Source of the DNA: Actinomycetes bacterium
Lineage (GTDB): Bacteria > Actinomycetota > Actinomycetes > Propionibacteriales > Propionibacteriaceae
Reading direction: 5' to 3'
Assembly (NCBI GenBank): GCA_023458095.1
Contig: JAEXAS010000021.1
Location: forward strand, 88,284 to 152,283
DNA: 64,000 bases
The notes beneath the pieces are model-generated. The model did not search any database. It saw nothing but the letters and a program-made list of their open reading frames with translations, and had not been told where the DNA came from. Of this stretch, positions 1-10,233 are shown piece after piece. Position numbers and translations under genes: made by a program. The first letter of the stretch is position 1. Each line of letters begins with the position of its first letter.

Positions 1-2
1 TG

Positions 3-848
3 GATGTGCGCAAATCAGCCCAGGCGCTGTCGGATGACTTTGGGCCGAAGGCGCCGGGGAAGATCAACGGCAGCCTCAAGGAACAGGTCGCTGAGCTCCT
101 GGGGGATGCCGCCGGTGTGCCGCTGGTTACCGACGGTGTGGAACAGGTGTGGCGTCGCCGAGGCACCCTGGCGACGGGGTGGCCGTTGACCAGTTGGGTG
201 GCTCGGTTGCGTCCCGATCCGCTCAAGCAGTTGCGCCTCGGCGACCAAGCCGAAGCGGAACACAGCCCGACCACGGTGAATCACACGTCCCTGCCGAAGC
301 CCACCGCGGTGCAGACCGCGCGGGTGGAACAGGCCTTGCGTCAGTTGGTCGACCAAGCAGCCCAGGGCATGCCGTCGGGCTGGGTGCGGGCCGTCGACGC
401 CGCTGCGCATCGAGACCAAGCCCTGCTGCGCGACGACCTGGATACCGCGATCGCGGGCACGGACCTTGAGGTTCATCGGGGTTCTTGGTGGTGGACGCTG
501 ATCACCGTCGTGCAATGGGCGTTGATCGCCGCGGTGGTCGGCGGTCTGGCGTGGTGGCTGGCTGGGCCGGTGCTGAGTGGCAACGGGCTGGGGAATCCTG
601 TCGTGTCCTGGTATGGCGTGCCTGCAGGGCTGTGGGTCGCGGTGGGTGCCGTCGTGGCCGGAGTGCTGTTGGCGCTGCTGAGTCGGGTCCTGGTGGACCT
701 AGGGGCGCGATCTCGTGCGCGAGCCGCCCGCAAGGCGCTTCGCGCCGCAGTCACGTCGGTGGCTGAGGAGCAGGTCTTTGCTCCCGTTCAGGAGGAGCTG
801 GATCGTTACCACCGCGCCCGTGAGGCGCTGCGCGTCGCTCTACGCTGA
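3..848 (+). CDS. C-terminal part of a membrane-associated GTPase (YfjP/Era-like), 5' truncated
   Basis: The reading frame is open from the window edge to a TGA at 846-848, so the N-terminal G domain lies outside the window. What remains is a soluble stretch of about 160 residues, then two hydrophobic helices separated by a short loop (nucleotides about 495-700), then a basic alpha-helical tail rich in Arg and Ala. This matches the C-terminal architecture of actinobacterial GTPases that pair a G domain with a two-helix membrane anchor. No nucleotide-binding motif is visible here, so the GTPase call rests on resemblance of the tail. A single-strand-binding protein gene follows after 163 bp in the same direction. 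Confidence 0.6.
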   Translation, partial: DVRKSAQALSDDFGPKAPGKINGSLKEQVAELLGDAAGVPLVTDGVEQVWRRRGTLATGWPLTSWVARLRPDPLKQLRLGDQAEAEHSPTTVNHTSLPKPTAVQTARVEQALRQLVDQAAQGMPSGWVRAVDAAAHRDQALLRDDLDTAIAGTDLEVHRGSWWWTLITVVQWALIAAVVGGLAWWLAGPVLSGNGLGNPVVSWYGVPAGLWVAVGAVVAGVLLALLSRVLVDLGARSRARAARKALRAAVTSVAEEQVFAPVQEELDRYHRAREALRVALR

Positions 849-1011
849 GTGCGGTGCCGCCCGGTCGGTGTCGGTAGGCCCGGGTTCTCCACAGGGCCCT
901 GGATTGCTATGCACAGTTCCATCGCAGCCTGATCAGGACGCCGGGTTGGTGCACAGACTCTCCGCCAGGACAACCAGATCGCCCAGGGCGAGCACAGGAC
1001 GGAGAGCAACG

Positions 1012-1449
1012 ATGGAGGCAGCGGTATGGATCACCGGCAATGTCGGTGGTGAGGTCGAGTTTCGGACCTTTGGAGACGATGTGGCCTATGCCAGTCTGCG
1101 AGTGGCCAGCACGCCACGATTGCGGCGCGGTGGTGAATGGGTGGACGGCGCCACCACCTGGCTGACGGTGACCTGTACGCGGGCCTTGGCCGAGAACGTG
1201 CGCGACAGCATCAAGAAGGGGGATCCCGTGGTGGTGGTGGGTCGGTTGCGGACCAACCGCTGGGAGGATTCCGAGCGTGGACCGCAGGAACGATTGGTGC
1301 TGGAGGCCATTTCGATCGGCCACGACCTCACCCGCGGACACGGCGATTTCCGCCGGACGGTGCGTGCCCGCAATGAGGACACCGCTGACGTGGGCGAACT
1401 CATCCGAGCCGCCGAAGAGCGCGAGGACGCGGCAGTGGCCGTCGCCTGA
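1012..1449 (+). CDS. ssb: Single-stranded DNA-binding protein, short paralogue
   Basis: A 145-residue protein with one OB fold. Residues 1-110 carry the SSB core (EAAVWITGNVGGEVEFRTF near the start, VVVVGRLRTNRW in the middle). SSB coats single-stranded DNA during replication, repair or uptake. The C terminus ends in alternating Ala and Val and lacks the acidic DDDIPF-type tip that recruits partner proteins in the housekeeping SSB, so this is probably a secondary SsbB-like copy. The start is the ATG at 1012, preceded by GGAG at 1001-1004; a longer in-frame extension to 715 overlaps the upstream gene and is not SSB-like. Confidence 0.85.
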   Translation: MEAAVWITGNVGGEVEFRTFGDDVAYASLRVASTPRLRRGGEWVDGATTWLTVTCTRALAENVRDSIKKGDPVVVVGRLRTNRWEDSERGPQERLVLEAISIGHDLTRGHGDFRRTVRARNEDTADVGELIRAAEEREDAAVAVA

Positions 1450-1510
1450 ACCGCAACGTGCGGCTGGGCGAGGCTGCCCTGATCACCTGTCGGCCAACGC
1501 AGCCCGCGCT

Positions 1511-1553
1511 TACCCCGTCGGCTGAGCTTGTCGAAGCCGGCGCTTGACGGGGT
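1511..1553. terminator. Probable bidirectional terminator between ssb and ettA
   Basis: CCCCGTC at 1513-1519 pairs exactly with GACGGGG at 1546-1552. The enclosed arm holds GGCTGAGCTTGTCGAAGCC (1520-1538), which can fold further. It lies between two convergent genes, where a shared terminator is expected. There is no clear T tract, so its strength is uncertain. Confidence 0.5.
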
Positions 1554-1574
1554 GAGGCAGGCTCGGTGCCGGCT

Positions 1575-3257
<1,683 letters not shown>

Positions 3258-3436
3258 GGCGATCATCTCTCACGGGTTGGAAGCGGCGCCCAGTCTATGA
3301 CAGGACCGTGTCGGCCTTCACCACGACCAATGTCAACCGGTAGCGAAGTTGTCGTTGGGTTGACCGCAGTGCCTCGAAGGAAAGCCGTTACCGGATTGCT
3401 AGGGTCGGTTTCACCCGTTCAGAGAGGAACCGAGGC

Positions 3437-4019
3437 ATGTCGTCCCACCGTCTCGTCCATCATCGCCCTTCTCGCCACCACCGTCTTGGCGCTGTCGGCC
3501 TGCACCGCCGCACCAAGCCCGGCCCCAACTCCAAGCCAGCTATCCACGCCGGCCACGCCGACCCTTTCGGTGACCGGCTACGGCGCACTCCAGCTAGGAA
3601 TGACCAAAGCCGAAGCCACCGCCACCGGGTTGACCACGGGGATCAGCGGCACTGATGGTGCCTGTGGCGGCGCGGCTGACGGCAGACTGGCCGGGGCGCC
3701 GGCTACCGAACCCACCGACGAGAATCCCTACGTGCAGGGCACGCTGTTCTTCTCGTCCAATACCGGCAAGTTGGTCGTCATCTCCGCCTATGGTCCGGTC
3801 GCCACGCCGGAAGGAATCAAGATCGGCAGCACCGTTGCTGAACTCAAGGCCGCCTATCCCACCTGGTCCGGTGAGCCGGACGATGCCGGCAACCCCAGCG
3901 ACTCCGGGCGAGGCTATGTGGAGCTTCCCGGCGGCAAGGCGAGCTACCGCATCGTGGTGATTTCCGGCGCGGTGGTGGAACTGAGCCTGGATTCGGCAGC
4001 ACAGGATTGCTACGAGTAA
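3437..4019 (+). CDS. Putative secreted lipoprotein, apparent frameshift in the signal peptide
   Basis: The mature part is clear. A lipobox LSAC is followed by a Ser/Pro/Thr linker and then a folded domain opening GYGALQLGMTKAEA, a pattern seen in small actinobacterial lipoproteins. Function is unknown. The natural start is the ATG at 3437, which has AGAGGAAC upstream, but it is out of frame with the mature protein. Removing one C from the CCC at 3444-3446 would read MSSTVSSIIALLATTVLAL then SAC, a perfect lipoprotein signal peptide. As sequenced, in-frame translation would need an atypical upstream start such as the GTG at 3369, giving a long non-hydrophobic leader. Either a sequencing indel or a real inactivating frameshift. 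Confidence 0.6.
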
Positions 4020-4033
4020 GCCGCTTGGGGCGA

Positions 4034-6790
4034 TCACAAGGTGGTGGCGGTGAGCAGTTCGGCCAAAGTCACCGCTCGCCGTCCGATCAGGTCCTGCACC
4101 TGGTAGCGGCAGGAGAAGCCGTCAGCCAGCAGCACGGCCTGCGGCCCGGCGGCCTCAATGGCCGGCAGCAGAGCGTGGTGAGCCACGGCCAGTGAGGTAT
4201 CGACTTGGGTCATGCCGAAGTCGCCGGCCAGGCCGCAGCAGCCATTGACCGTGACCACGTCTGCCCCGGTACGGGCCAGAAGAGCGGCATCGGTCGCCCA
4301 GCCCAGCACTGCGCGGTGATGGCAGTGGGGTTGGGCGACCACCCGGACGCCGCCCAAGTCGGGCGGCTGGTAGTCGGTGCGCGCCAAGAACTCGGCCAGC
4401 GTGGACACCCCGGCCACGACCGCCTGGAGCCGCTCGTCGTCAAGAAGGTCGGACGCATCGCTGCGCCACACCGCAACCGCGGAGGGATCCAGACCCACCA
4501 CCGGCACGCCGTCGGCGATGATCGGCGCGAGCACGTCCAGGGCGTGACGCAACACCCGCGCTGCGCGATCACGCTGACCGGTGCTGAGTAGCGCCACCCC
4601 GGTGTCGATGCGGCCGGGCACCAGTCGTGGGGCGAAGCCTGCGACGGTGAGCACCTTCAGCATCGCAGGCAGGCGGGTGGGGTCCAGGTTGTCGGTGAAC
4701 GGATCCAGCCACACAGCCACCGCCGGGCCGGTGGTGGGCGCGATTTTGGTACGACGCGCCGGCCGGGTCGCCAACCGCGGCAGGCTGCGGCGCTGATCCA
4801 CTCCCGCCACCCGCTTGGCTATCGCGCCTAGCCACGGTTGGGCGGTGACCGCATTGATGAGGGGCGCCATTCCCGGAATGGCGGTGACCGCAGGCGCCCA
4901 TTGGCCGATTCGGCCCAGGCTGTAGTGACTGCGCGGACGCCGCCGTCCGGAATACGCCGCCGCCAACACCATCGACTTGGCCTGTGCGATGTCGGTTCCG
5001 GTCGGGCATTCGCTGGCGCAGGCCTTGCAGGCCAGGCACAGTTCCAAGGCTTCGCGAACCGCTGCGGAGCGCTCGTCGGCGATGAGCGTGCCGTTGACCA
5101 GTTCCTGCAGAATCCGAGCCCGACCCCGAGTGGAATCCTGCTCCCTCCCGGTGACCTGGTACGAGGGACACATCACCCCGGTATCGGTCAGGCATTTGGC
5201 CACCCCGGTGCACCGGTGGACGGCCGCGCTGAGGGCCTCCGATTTCGAGGAGCCCACCGCGGCGGCCCGCAGATCGGCGTCCAGGGGTCGTGGCGCCACC
5301 ACAATGCCGGGATTGAGCAGATCGGCCGGATCGAAGATCTGTTTGACCTCGGCAAAGAGGGCCAGGGCGGAGGCTGAGTACATTCTCGACAGCAGTTCGG
5401 AGCGGGCCCGCCCGTCGCCATGTTCTCCGGAGATGGAGCCACCGTGCCGGGCGACCAGATCGGTGGCCTGCTCCACGAACTGGCGGTAGCCGGCCACTCC
5501 GGCAGGGTCGGAAAGCTCGAAGTCGATGCGAAGGTGCACACAACCCTCCCCGAAGTGCCCGTACGGCAGCCCGTGCAGTCCGTGGCTGGCGAGCAACTGC
5601 TCCAGTTCACGCAGGTAGGCCCCCAGGTGGGCGGCGGGTACGGCTGAGTCCTCCCAGCCGGAATGGGCGGGTTTGGCCAGTCCCACCGCCGCCAGCCCGG
5701 CGCCGTCGGCGCGGATCCGCCACAAGGTGGCGGCTCGGTGGCGATCGGCGATGATCTCCGCATCGCCGGCCCCGGACGCGGCTACCAGCGCGTCGGCGCG
5801 CTCGGCCAGCCGGAGCGGATCGTCATCGGTGAGTTCGACCAGCACCCAGCCGTCTCCGCGTGGCATCGCGGGCACCGAAGCCGCGCCGTGTCGGGCGGCG
5901 ATCACCGCCATGATGCGCCGATCCAGCCCCTCGATGGCGGTGGGGGAGAACGGCAACAGTCGGGGCGTGGCATCGGCGGCACAGGCCATATCGGGGTAGC
6001 CCAACACCACCATGGTGGTGTGCTCAGGTTCGGCGACCAGTCGCAGCCGGGCCGCAGTGACCACAGCCAAAGTGCCTTCAGAGCCGGCCAGGAAGGCCGC
6101 CACATTGAAGCCGTTCTCCGGCAGCAGGTGTTCCAGGCTGTAGCCAGATACCTGCCGAGAGAACCGGCCGAACTCGGTGCGAATGATGCCCAGGTTTTGC
6201 TGCACCAGCCGATGGAGCGCACTCAAGGTGGGCGAGGCGGCGATGACCTCGGCATCGGCGCGGTTCGCCACGCTGAGCCGCTCCCCGGTTCCGGTGATGG
6301 CGCTGAGACCCAGCAGGTTGTCGGCGGTGCGTCCATAGCCCAAGGCGCGCGCCCCGCAGGCGTTGTTGCCGATCATCCCGCCGATGGTGCATCGATCCAG
6401 GGTGGACGGATCGGGGCCGAACCGCAGCCGGTGCGGTGCGGCTGCTGCATTCAGTACGGCGGGGATGACACCAGGCTCGACAATGGCGGCTCGCCGGCGT
6501 GGATCCAGGTGGGCGATTCGGTTCAGATCACGGCAGTCGATGACCACGCCGGTGCCGACGGCATTACCGGCGATCGAGGTTCCCGCGCCGCGAGTGGTGA
6601 GGGGTACCTGGGCCTGGCGGGCGGCGTCGACCAGGGCGCTCAGCTCTGCGACCGTCGCGGGCCGGGCGACCGCGGACGGCACCACCCGCTGCAGCGATGC
6701 GTCCGAGCTGTATCGGGCCCGGGTGCCGTCGGAGGCGTCCAGAGTGAATCCTGCCTTGCGCAGGGCATCCAGTCCGGTCGGGGTGTTCAC
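4034..6790 (-). CDS. FAD-linked oxidoreductase fused to a 4Fe-4S (GlpC/CCG) module
   Basis: A 918-residue fusion. Residues 1-250 are a FAD-binding PCMH domain (TTRGAGTSIAGNAVGTG and GGMIGNNACGARALGYG), then a FAD-oxidase C-terminal domain ending near GSISGEHGDGRARS. Next come two ferredoxin-like Cys clusters, including CLACKACASECPTG, and a CCG-type domain (PHCHHRAVLGW, NGCCGLAGDFGM). This D-lactate/2-hydroxyglutarate dehydrogenase (Dld/YdiJ) architecture oxidises a 2-hydroxy acid and passes electrons through the clusters, ultimately to quinone. The exact substrate cannot be told from sequence. The GTG start overlaps the stop of the upstream MarR gene by four bases, so the two form an operon and the MarR protein is the likely regulator. 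Confidence 0.85.
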   Translation of the reverse strand: MNTPTGLDALRKAGFTLDASDGTRARYSSDASLQRVVPSAVARPATVAELSALVDAARQAQVPLTTRGAGTSIAGNAVGTGVVIDCRDLNRIAHLDPRRRAAIVEPGVIPAVLNAAAAPHRLRFGPDPSTLDRCTIGGMIGNNACGARALGYGRTADNLLGLSAITGTGERLSVANRADAEVIAASPTLSALHRLVQQNLGIIRTEFGRFSRQVSGYSLEHLLPENGFNVAAFLAGSEGTLAVVTAARLRLVAEPEHTTMVVLGYPDMACAADATPRLLPFSPTAIEGLDRRIMAVIAARHGAASVPAMPRGDGWVLVELTDDDPLRLAERADALVAASGAGDAEIIADRHRAATLWRIRADGAGLAAVGLAKPAHSGWEDSAVPAAHLGAYLRELEQLLASHGLHGLPYGHFGEGCVHLRIDFELSDPAGVAGYRQFVEQATDLVARHGGSISGEHGDGRARSELLSRMYSASALALFAEVKQIFDPADLLNPGIVVAPRPLDADLRAAAVGSSKSEALSAAVHRCTGVAKCLTDTGVMCPSYQVTGREQDSTRGRARILQELVNGTLIADERSAAVREALELCLACKACASECPTGTDIAQAKSMVLAAAYSGRRRPRSHYSLGRIGQWAPAVTAIPGMAPLINAVTAQPWLGAIAKRVAGVDQRRSLPRLATRPARRTKIAPTTGPAVAVWLDPFTDNLDPTRLPAMLKVLTVAGFAPRLVPGRIDTGVALLSTGQRDRAARVLRHALDVLAPIIADGVPVVGLDPSAVAVWRSDASDLLDDERLQAVVAGVSTLAEFLARTDYQPPDLGGVRVVAQPHCHHRAVLGWATDAALLARTGADVVTVNGCCGLAGDFGMTQVDTSLAVAHHALLPAIEAAGPQAVLLADGFSCRYQVQDLIGRRAVTLAELLTATTL

Positions 6791-7245
6791 GTGCGGTCGA
6801 CGACGGCCTGCATCGCTCGGCCCAAGGCGGCGAAATCGTCGGGGTCGACCACGTCGACGAGGGCCTGGCGCACGGATTCGACGTGGTCGGGGGCGGCTTT
6901 CACCAGGAGGTCGTAGCCGGCCTCGGTCAGCACGGCCCGAACCCCGCGGCCGTCGGAATCGCAGGGGACGCGCTTCATCAGGCCTTTGGCTTCCATCCGG
7001 CCCACCGTATGGGTCAGGCGGGAGCGCGACTGTCGGACTCGGCTGGCCAACTCCGACATGCGCAGACTGTGCTCGGGGCTCTCCGAGAGATTCACCAAGA
7101 TCTCGTATTCGCCCAGATCGAGGCCGTAGGGGCGCAAACCGGCGTCCATTTCGGAGAAGATCCGGCCGTTGCCGGCCAGATAGAGCCGCCAGATCCGCTG
7201 CTGCTCGTCATCGAGCCAGCGCGGCTGTGCCGAAGAACTCCCCAT
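6787..7245 (-). CDS. MarR-family transcriptional regulator
   Basis: A 152-residue winged-helix protein. The DNA-binding part includes LRMSELASRVRQSRSRLTHT, followed by the wing with the usual Asp-Gly-Arg turn (CDSDGRGVRAVLTEAG). MarR proteins dimerise and usually repress a neighbouring gene until an aromatic or organic-acid ligand binds. It is first in an operon with the FAD/Fe-S oxidoreductase (GTGA overlap), so control of 2-hydroxy-acid oxidation is the simplest guess. The acyl-CoA ligase at 7455 is divergent and shares the 209-bp intergenic region, so it could be a second target. Confidence 0.88.
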   Translation of the reverse strand: MGSSSAQPRWLDDEQQRIWRLYLAGNGRIFSEMDAGLRPYGLDLGEYEILVNLSESPEHSLRMSELASRVRQSRSRLTHTVGRMEAKGLMKRVPCDSDGRGVRAVLTEAGYDLLVKAAPDHVESVRQALVDVVDPDDFAALGRAMQAVVDRT

Positions 7246-7454
7246 GGCCGGATTCTAGCTGTGCGGGTGCAGGGTGCGAGGCGATGCGGTCAAGCTCGCA
7301 GCCCGACCGAGCAGCCAACTCTGACCGTGGCGTGAGAGTAGGGCTGCCTACCGCTGTTGCTGACCCCCGTCGGCGGCTGATACCCCTAGAATCCCTACAC
7401 AGTCGGTGCTCGTCGAGTCAGGGTGCCGTGGAGATGAATGAAGGTCTGATCGCA

Positions 7455-9269
7455 ATGGAGCAGTCGAGCGAGTTTCCCAATGTGGGCGCCATGTTGCGTT
7501 GGCGGGTGGCGACAACGCCGGCAAGCGAAGCCTTTCGATACCGGGATGCCAACGAGAACTGGGTGTCGATCGATTGGGCCCAGACCCGCCAACGGGTCGA
7601 CGTGCTGGCTGCCGGACTGCTTGCGCTCGGGCTGGAGTCCGAGCAGCGGGTCACTATCGTGGCCGGCACCCGCATCGAGTGGGTGCTGATGGACCTGGCC
7701 ATCAACTGCGCAGGCGGGGCCACCACCACCATCTACCCCAACACGGCCGGGGATGACTTCGACTACATCGTGTCCGACTCCGGCTCGGTGATCATGGTCG
7801 CTGAGAATGCCGAGCAGCAGGCCAAGCTGGATGCGAACGCTGAGACCGCCGCTCAAGTGCGCACCGTCATCCTCATGGACGGGCCCGGCGACGGTGACCG
7901 GGTGCTGTCCTGGGCGCAGTTTGTGGCCCTGGGTGAGGAGAAACTCGCCGCCGAACCAGCGGTCGTCGATGCAGCGATTGCCGCGACCAAAGCCGACCAG
8001 TTGGCAACCTTGATCTACACCTCCGGCACCACAGGCCGGGCCAAGGGCGTCGAACTGCTGCATAGCTGCTGGGTCTATGAGGGCGTCACGCTGCGTGACA
8101 TGGACATCATCGACTCCAGCTATGTGCAATACCTGTGGTTGCCGCTGTCTCATGTGTTCGGAAAGGCCTTGATCGCCGCCCAGATGGCGATCGGCTTCAG
8201 TTCGGCGGTGGACGGGCGTGTCGACAAGATCGTCGCCGGGTTGGGCGAGGTGCGTCCGGAGTTCATGTGTGGTGCGCCGCGGATCTTTGAGAAGGTGCGT
8301 GCTGCGGTGATGCTGGCATCACCGCGAAGCGGCATTCAAGGCCGCATCGCCCGCTGGGCGTTCGCGGTCGGACGCGATTCCCGCCAATACCGCCTGGAGG
8401 GTCGCGCCATGCCGGCGCGGATGCGGGCGTCCTATGCGCTGGCCGACAAGCTGGTCTTCAGCAAGCTGAAGGCGCGCATGGGTGGCAATGTCGAATTCTT
8501 CATTTCCGGCTCGGCCAAGCTGAGCGCCCAGGTGCAGGCGTGGTTCTACTCCGCGGGCCTGCTGCTGGTGGAGGGCTACGGAATGACCGAAACCAGCGCG
8601 ATCAGTTGCTTCAATGTGCCCGCCTCGCCGCGGTTCGGGACGGTCGGGCCGGGGCTGCCGGGCACCGAGATCAAGATCGCCGAGGATGGCGAGGTGCTGA
8701 TCAAGGGTCCTGGTGTGATGCGCGGCTATCACAACGATCCTGAGCGCACCGCCGAGGTTTTGATTGATGGCTGGTTCCACACCGGCGACATCGGGGTGCT
8801 GGACGAGGGCGGGTACCTGTCGATCACTGATCGCAAGAAGGACCTGATGAAGACCTCCGGTGGCAAATATGTCGCGCCGGTGAAAGTGGAGACCGTCATC
8901 GCGGCCACCATTCCCTACGTCTCGCAGGTGGTGGCTGTCGGTGACGGCCGGAAATACATTTCAGCATTGCTGACCATGGATCGGGACAATCTGGCCAAAT
9001 GGGCGGCTCGCAAGGGGCTGTCGGAGTTGTCCTATGAGGAACTGACTCAGCGTCCCGAACTGCGCGACACGCTGCAGCGATTCCTGAATTCGGCCAACGC
9101 TAAACTGGAACGCTGGGAAACCGTGAAACGGTTCGCGGTGCTGCCCACCGAGTTCAGCGTTGATGATGGTGGCGTGACTCCGAATATGAAGATTCGCCGC
9201 AAGGTGATCGCTGAACGTTATGCCGATGTGGTGGAGACTCTTTACGATGCTGACCCGGTAGTCGAGTGA
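7455..9269 (+). CDS. AMP-dependent long-chain acyl-CoA synthetase
   Basis: About 604 residues of the ANL superfamily, activating a fatty acid to acyl-AMP and then acyl-CoA. Visible motifs are the P-loop TLIYTSGTTGRAKGVEL, the A5 motif VEGYGMTETSA, the A7/A8 region GWFHTGDIGVLDEGGYLSITDR, and a hinge with a lysine-rich DRKKDLMKTSGGKYV. It resembles the FAA/FadD15 type. The start is uncertain: the ATG at 7455 has AAGG 10 bases upstream, whereas ATG 7434 and GTG 7428 have poorly spaced sites. A TAGAAT box at 7387-7392 could be a -10. The downstream thioesterase overlaps by four bases, suggesting paired synthesis and hydrolysis of acyl-CoA. Confidence 0.9.
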   Translation: MEQSSEFPNVGAMLRWRVATTPASEAFRYRDANENWVSIDWAQTRQRVDVLAAGLLALGLESEQRVTIVAGTRIEWVLMDLAINCAGGATTTIYPNTAGDDFDYIVSDSGSVIMVAENAEQQAKLDANAETAAQVRTVILMDGPGDGDRVLSWAQFVALGEEKLAAEPAVVDAAIAATKADQLATLIYTSGTTGRAKGVELLHSCWVYEGVTLRDMDIIDSSYVQYLWLPLSHVFGKALIAAQMAIGFSSAVDGRVDKIVAGLGEVRPEFMCGAPRIFEKVRAAVMLASPRSGIQGRIARWAFAVGRDSRQYRLEGRAMPARMRASYALADKLVFSKLKARMGGNVEFFISGSAKLSAQVQAWFYSAGLLLVEGYGMTETSAISCFNVPASPRFGTVGPGLPGTEIKIAEDGEVLIKGPGVMRGYHNDPERTAEVLIDGWFHTGDIGVLDEGGYLSITDRKKDLMKTSGGKYVAPVKVETVIAATIPYVSQVVAVGDGRKYISALLTMDRDNLAKWAARKGLSELSYEELTQRPELRDTLQRFLNSANAKLERWETVKRFAVLPTEFSVDDGGVTPNMKIRRKVIAERYADVVETLYDADPVVE

Positions 9270-10126
9270 GCGCCTTCACCAGCCTGGTCGACCTGCGTTG
9301 GGTCGACCTGGATGCCCAAGGTCACGTCAACAATGCCCTGGTGGCCGACTACCTGCAAGAAGCCCGGGTTCAGTGGCTGCAGTCGGGGGCGAACGTCCAT
9401 CTGTTGGGGGAATCCACCATGGTGGTCTCGCATCAGTTGGAGTACCTGGGGCCGATCGGCTTCAGCACCGATCCGGTGCGCATCGAAGTGGTGGTCGGTC
9501 CGGTGGGTGCGGCCCGCTTTCAGTTGGCCTACACCCTGACCCAGGGTGGTCGGGAGTGTGCCCGCGGGCGATCGGTGTTGTGCCTTTTCGACTATCGCGC
9601 CAATCGGGTGCGGCGCATGACCGGCGCCGAACGGGCCTGGTTCGCCGAGCAGTCGATCGAGTTGGCGCCGATGCCGTCGCTGGGCCGCTGGCGGGTCGGG
9701 GAGCAGGCCCACGAACACGACTTTCACGTGCGCTGGTCGGATGTGGACGCCTACGGCCACGTCAACAATGTTCGAGTCTTTGACTATGTCGCGGAGGCCC
9801 GCGTGCGCATGAACCCCGATCAGGATGGTCCGCACCGGATGGCGGCTGCCGCCGAGGCCGGAATCACCTGGATGGTTGCGCGCCAGGATGTCGACTACCT
9901 GGATCAGATCCTGTTGCGTCCGCAGCCCTACCGGGTGCGGACTGCGATCGGACGGATCGGCCGCACCTCGGTGACGACGGTGGCTGAGGTCGTCGATCCG
10001 CTCGACGGGCGGGTGCTGGTGCGGACCCGGACTGTGGTCGTCAGCGGTGATCGCAGCGGGCGTCCGGTGCCCTTACCCGAACTCATGCTGGATGCGGGTC
10101 GGCTGTGGCCGGCCGAGGAATACTGA
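9266..10126 (+). CDS. Tandem-hotdog acyl-CoA thioesterase
   Basis: A 286-residue protein built from two 4HBT-type hotdog domains. Each half carries the same motif (DAQGHVNNALVADYLQEAR near residue 15 and DAYGHVNNVRVFDYVAEAR near residue 165), where the Asp is the usual catalytic residue of the 4-hydroxybenzoyl-CoA thioesterase fold. It is likely to hydrolyse acyl-CoA to free acid and CoA. The internal duplication would let one chain form the pseudo-dimer that single-domain enzymes make from two. The GTG start overlaps the TGA of the acyl-CoA ligase, so translation is coupled. The opposing activities of the neighbours suggest acyl-pool turnover or a specific acyl substrate rather than bulk beta-oxidation. 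Confidence 0.85.
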   Translation: MSAFTSLVDLRWVDLDAQGHVNNALVADYLQEARVQWLQSGANVHLLGESTMVVSHQLEYLGPIGFSTDPVRIEVVVGPVGAARFQLAYTLTQGGRECARGRSVLCLFDYRANRVRRMTGAERAWFAEQSIELAPMPSLGRWRVGEQAHEHDFHVRWSDVDAYGHVNNVRVFDYVAEARVRMNPDQDGPHRMAAAAEAGITWMVARQDVDYLDQILLRPQPYRVRTAIGRIGRTSVTTVAEVVDPLDGRVLVRTRTVVVSGDRSGRPVPLPELMLDAGRLWPAEEY

Positions 10127-10233
10127 GCGACCCGACTACTGAGCAGCCCGAGGATCCGAGGCTTCGGCGTTGTCACACCGCGGCGTCGCATGGCCGGTAG
10201 CCCGCACGGTGGCGTCGCTGGCGGGCGCGGCGG

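Noticed and set aside
5663..6916. Plus-strand 417-codon frame opposite the FAD oxidoreductase
   Set aside because: Antisense, Gly/Gln/Arg-rich, crosses the MarR junction and lacks a ribosome site.
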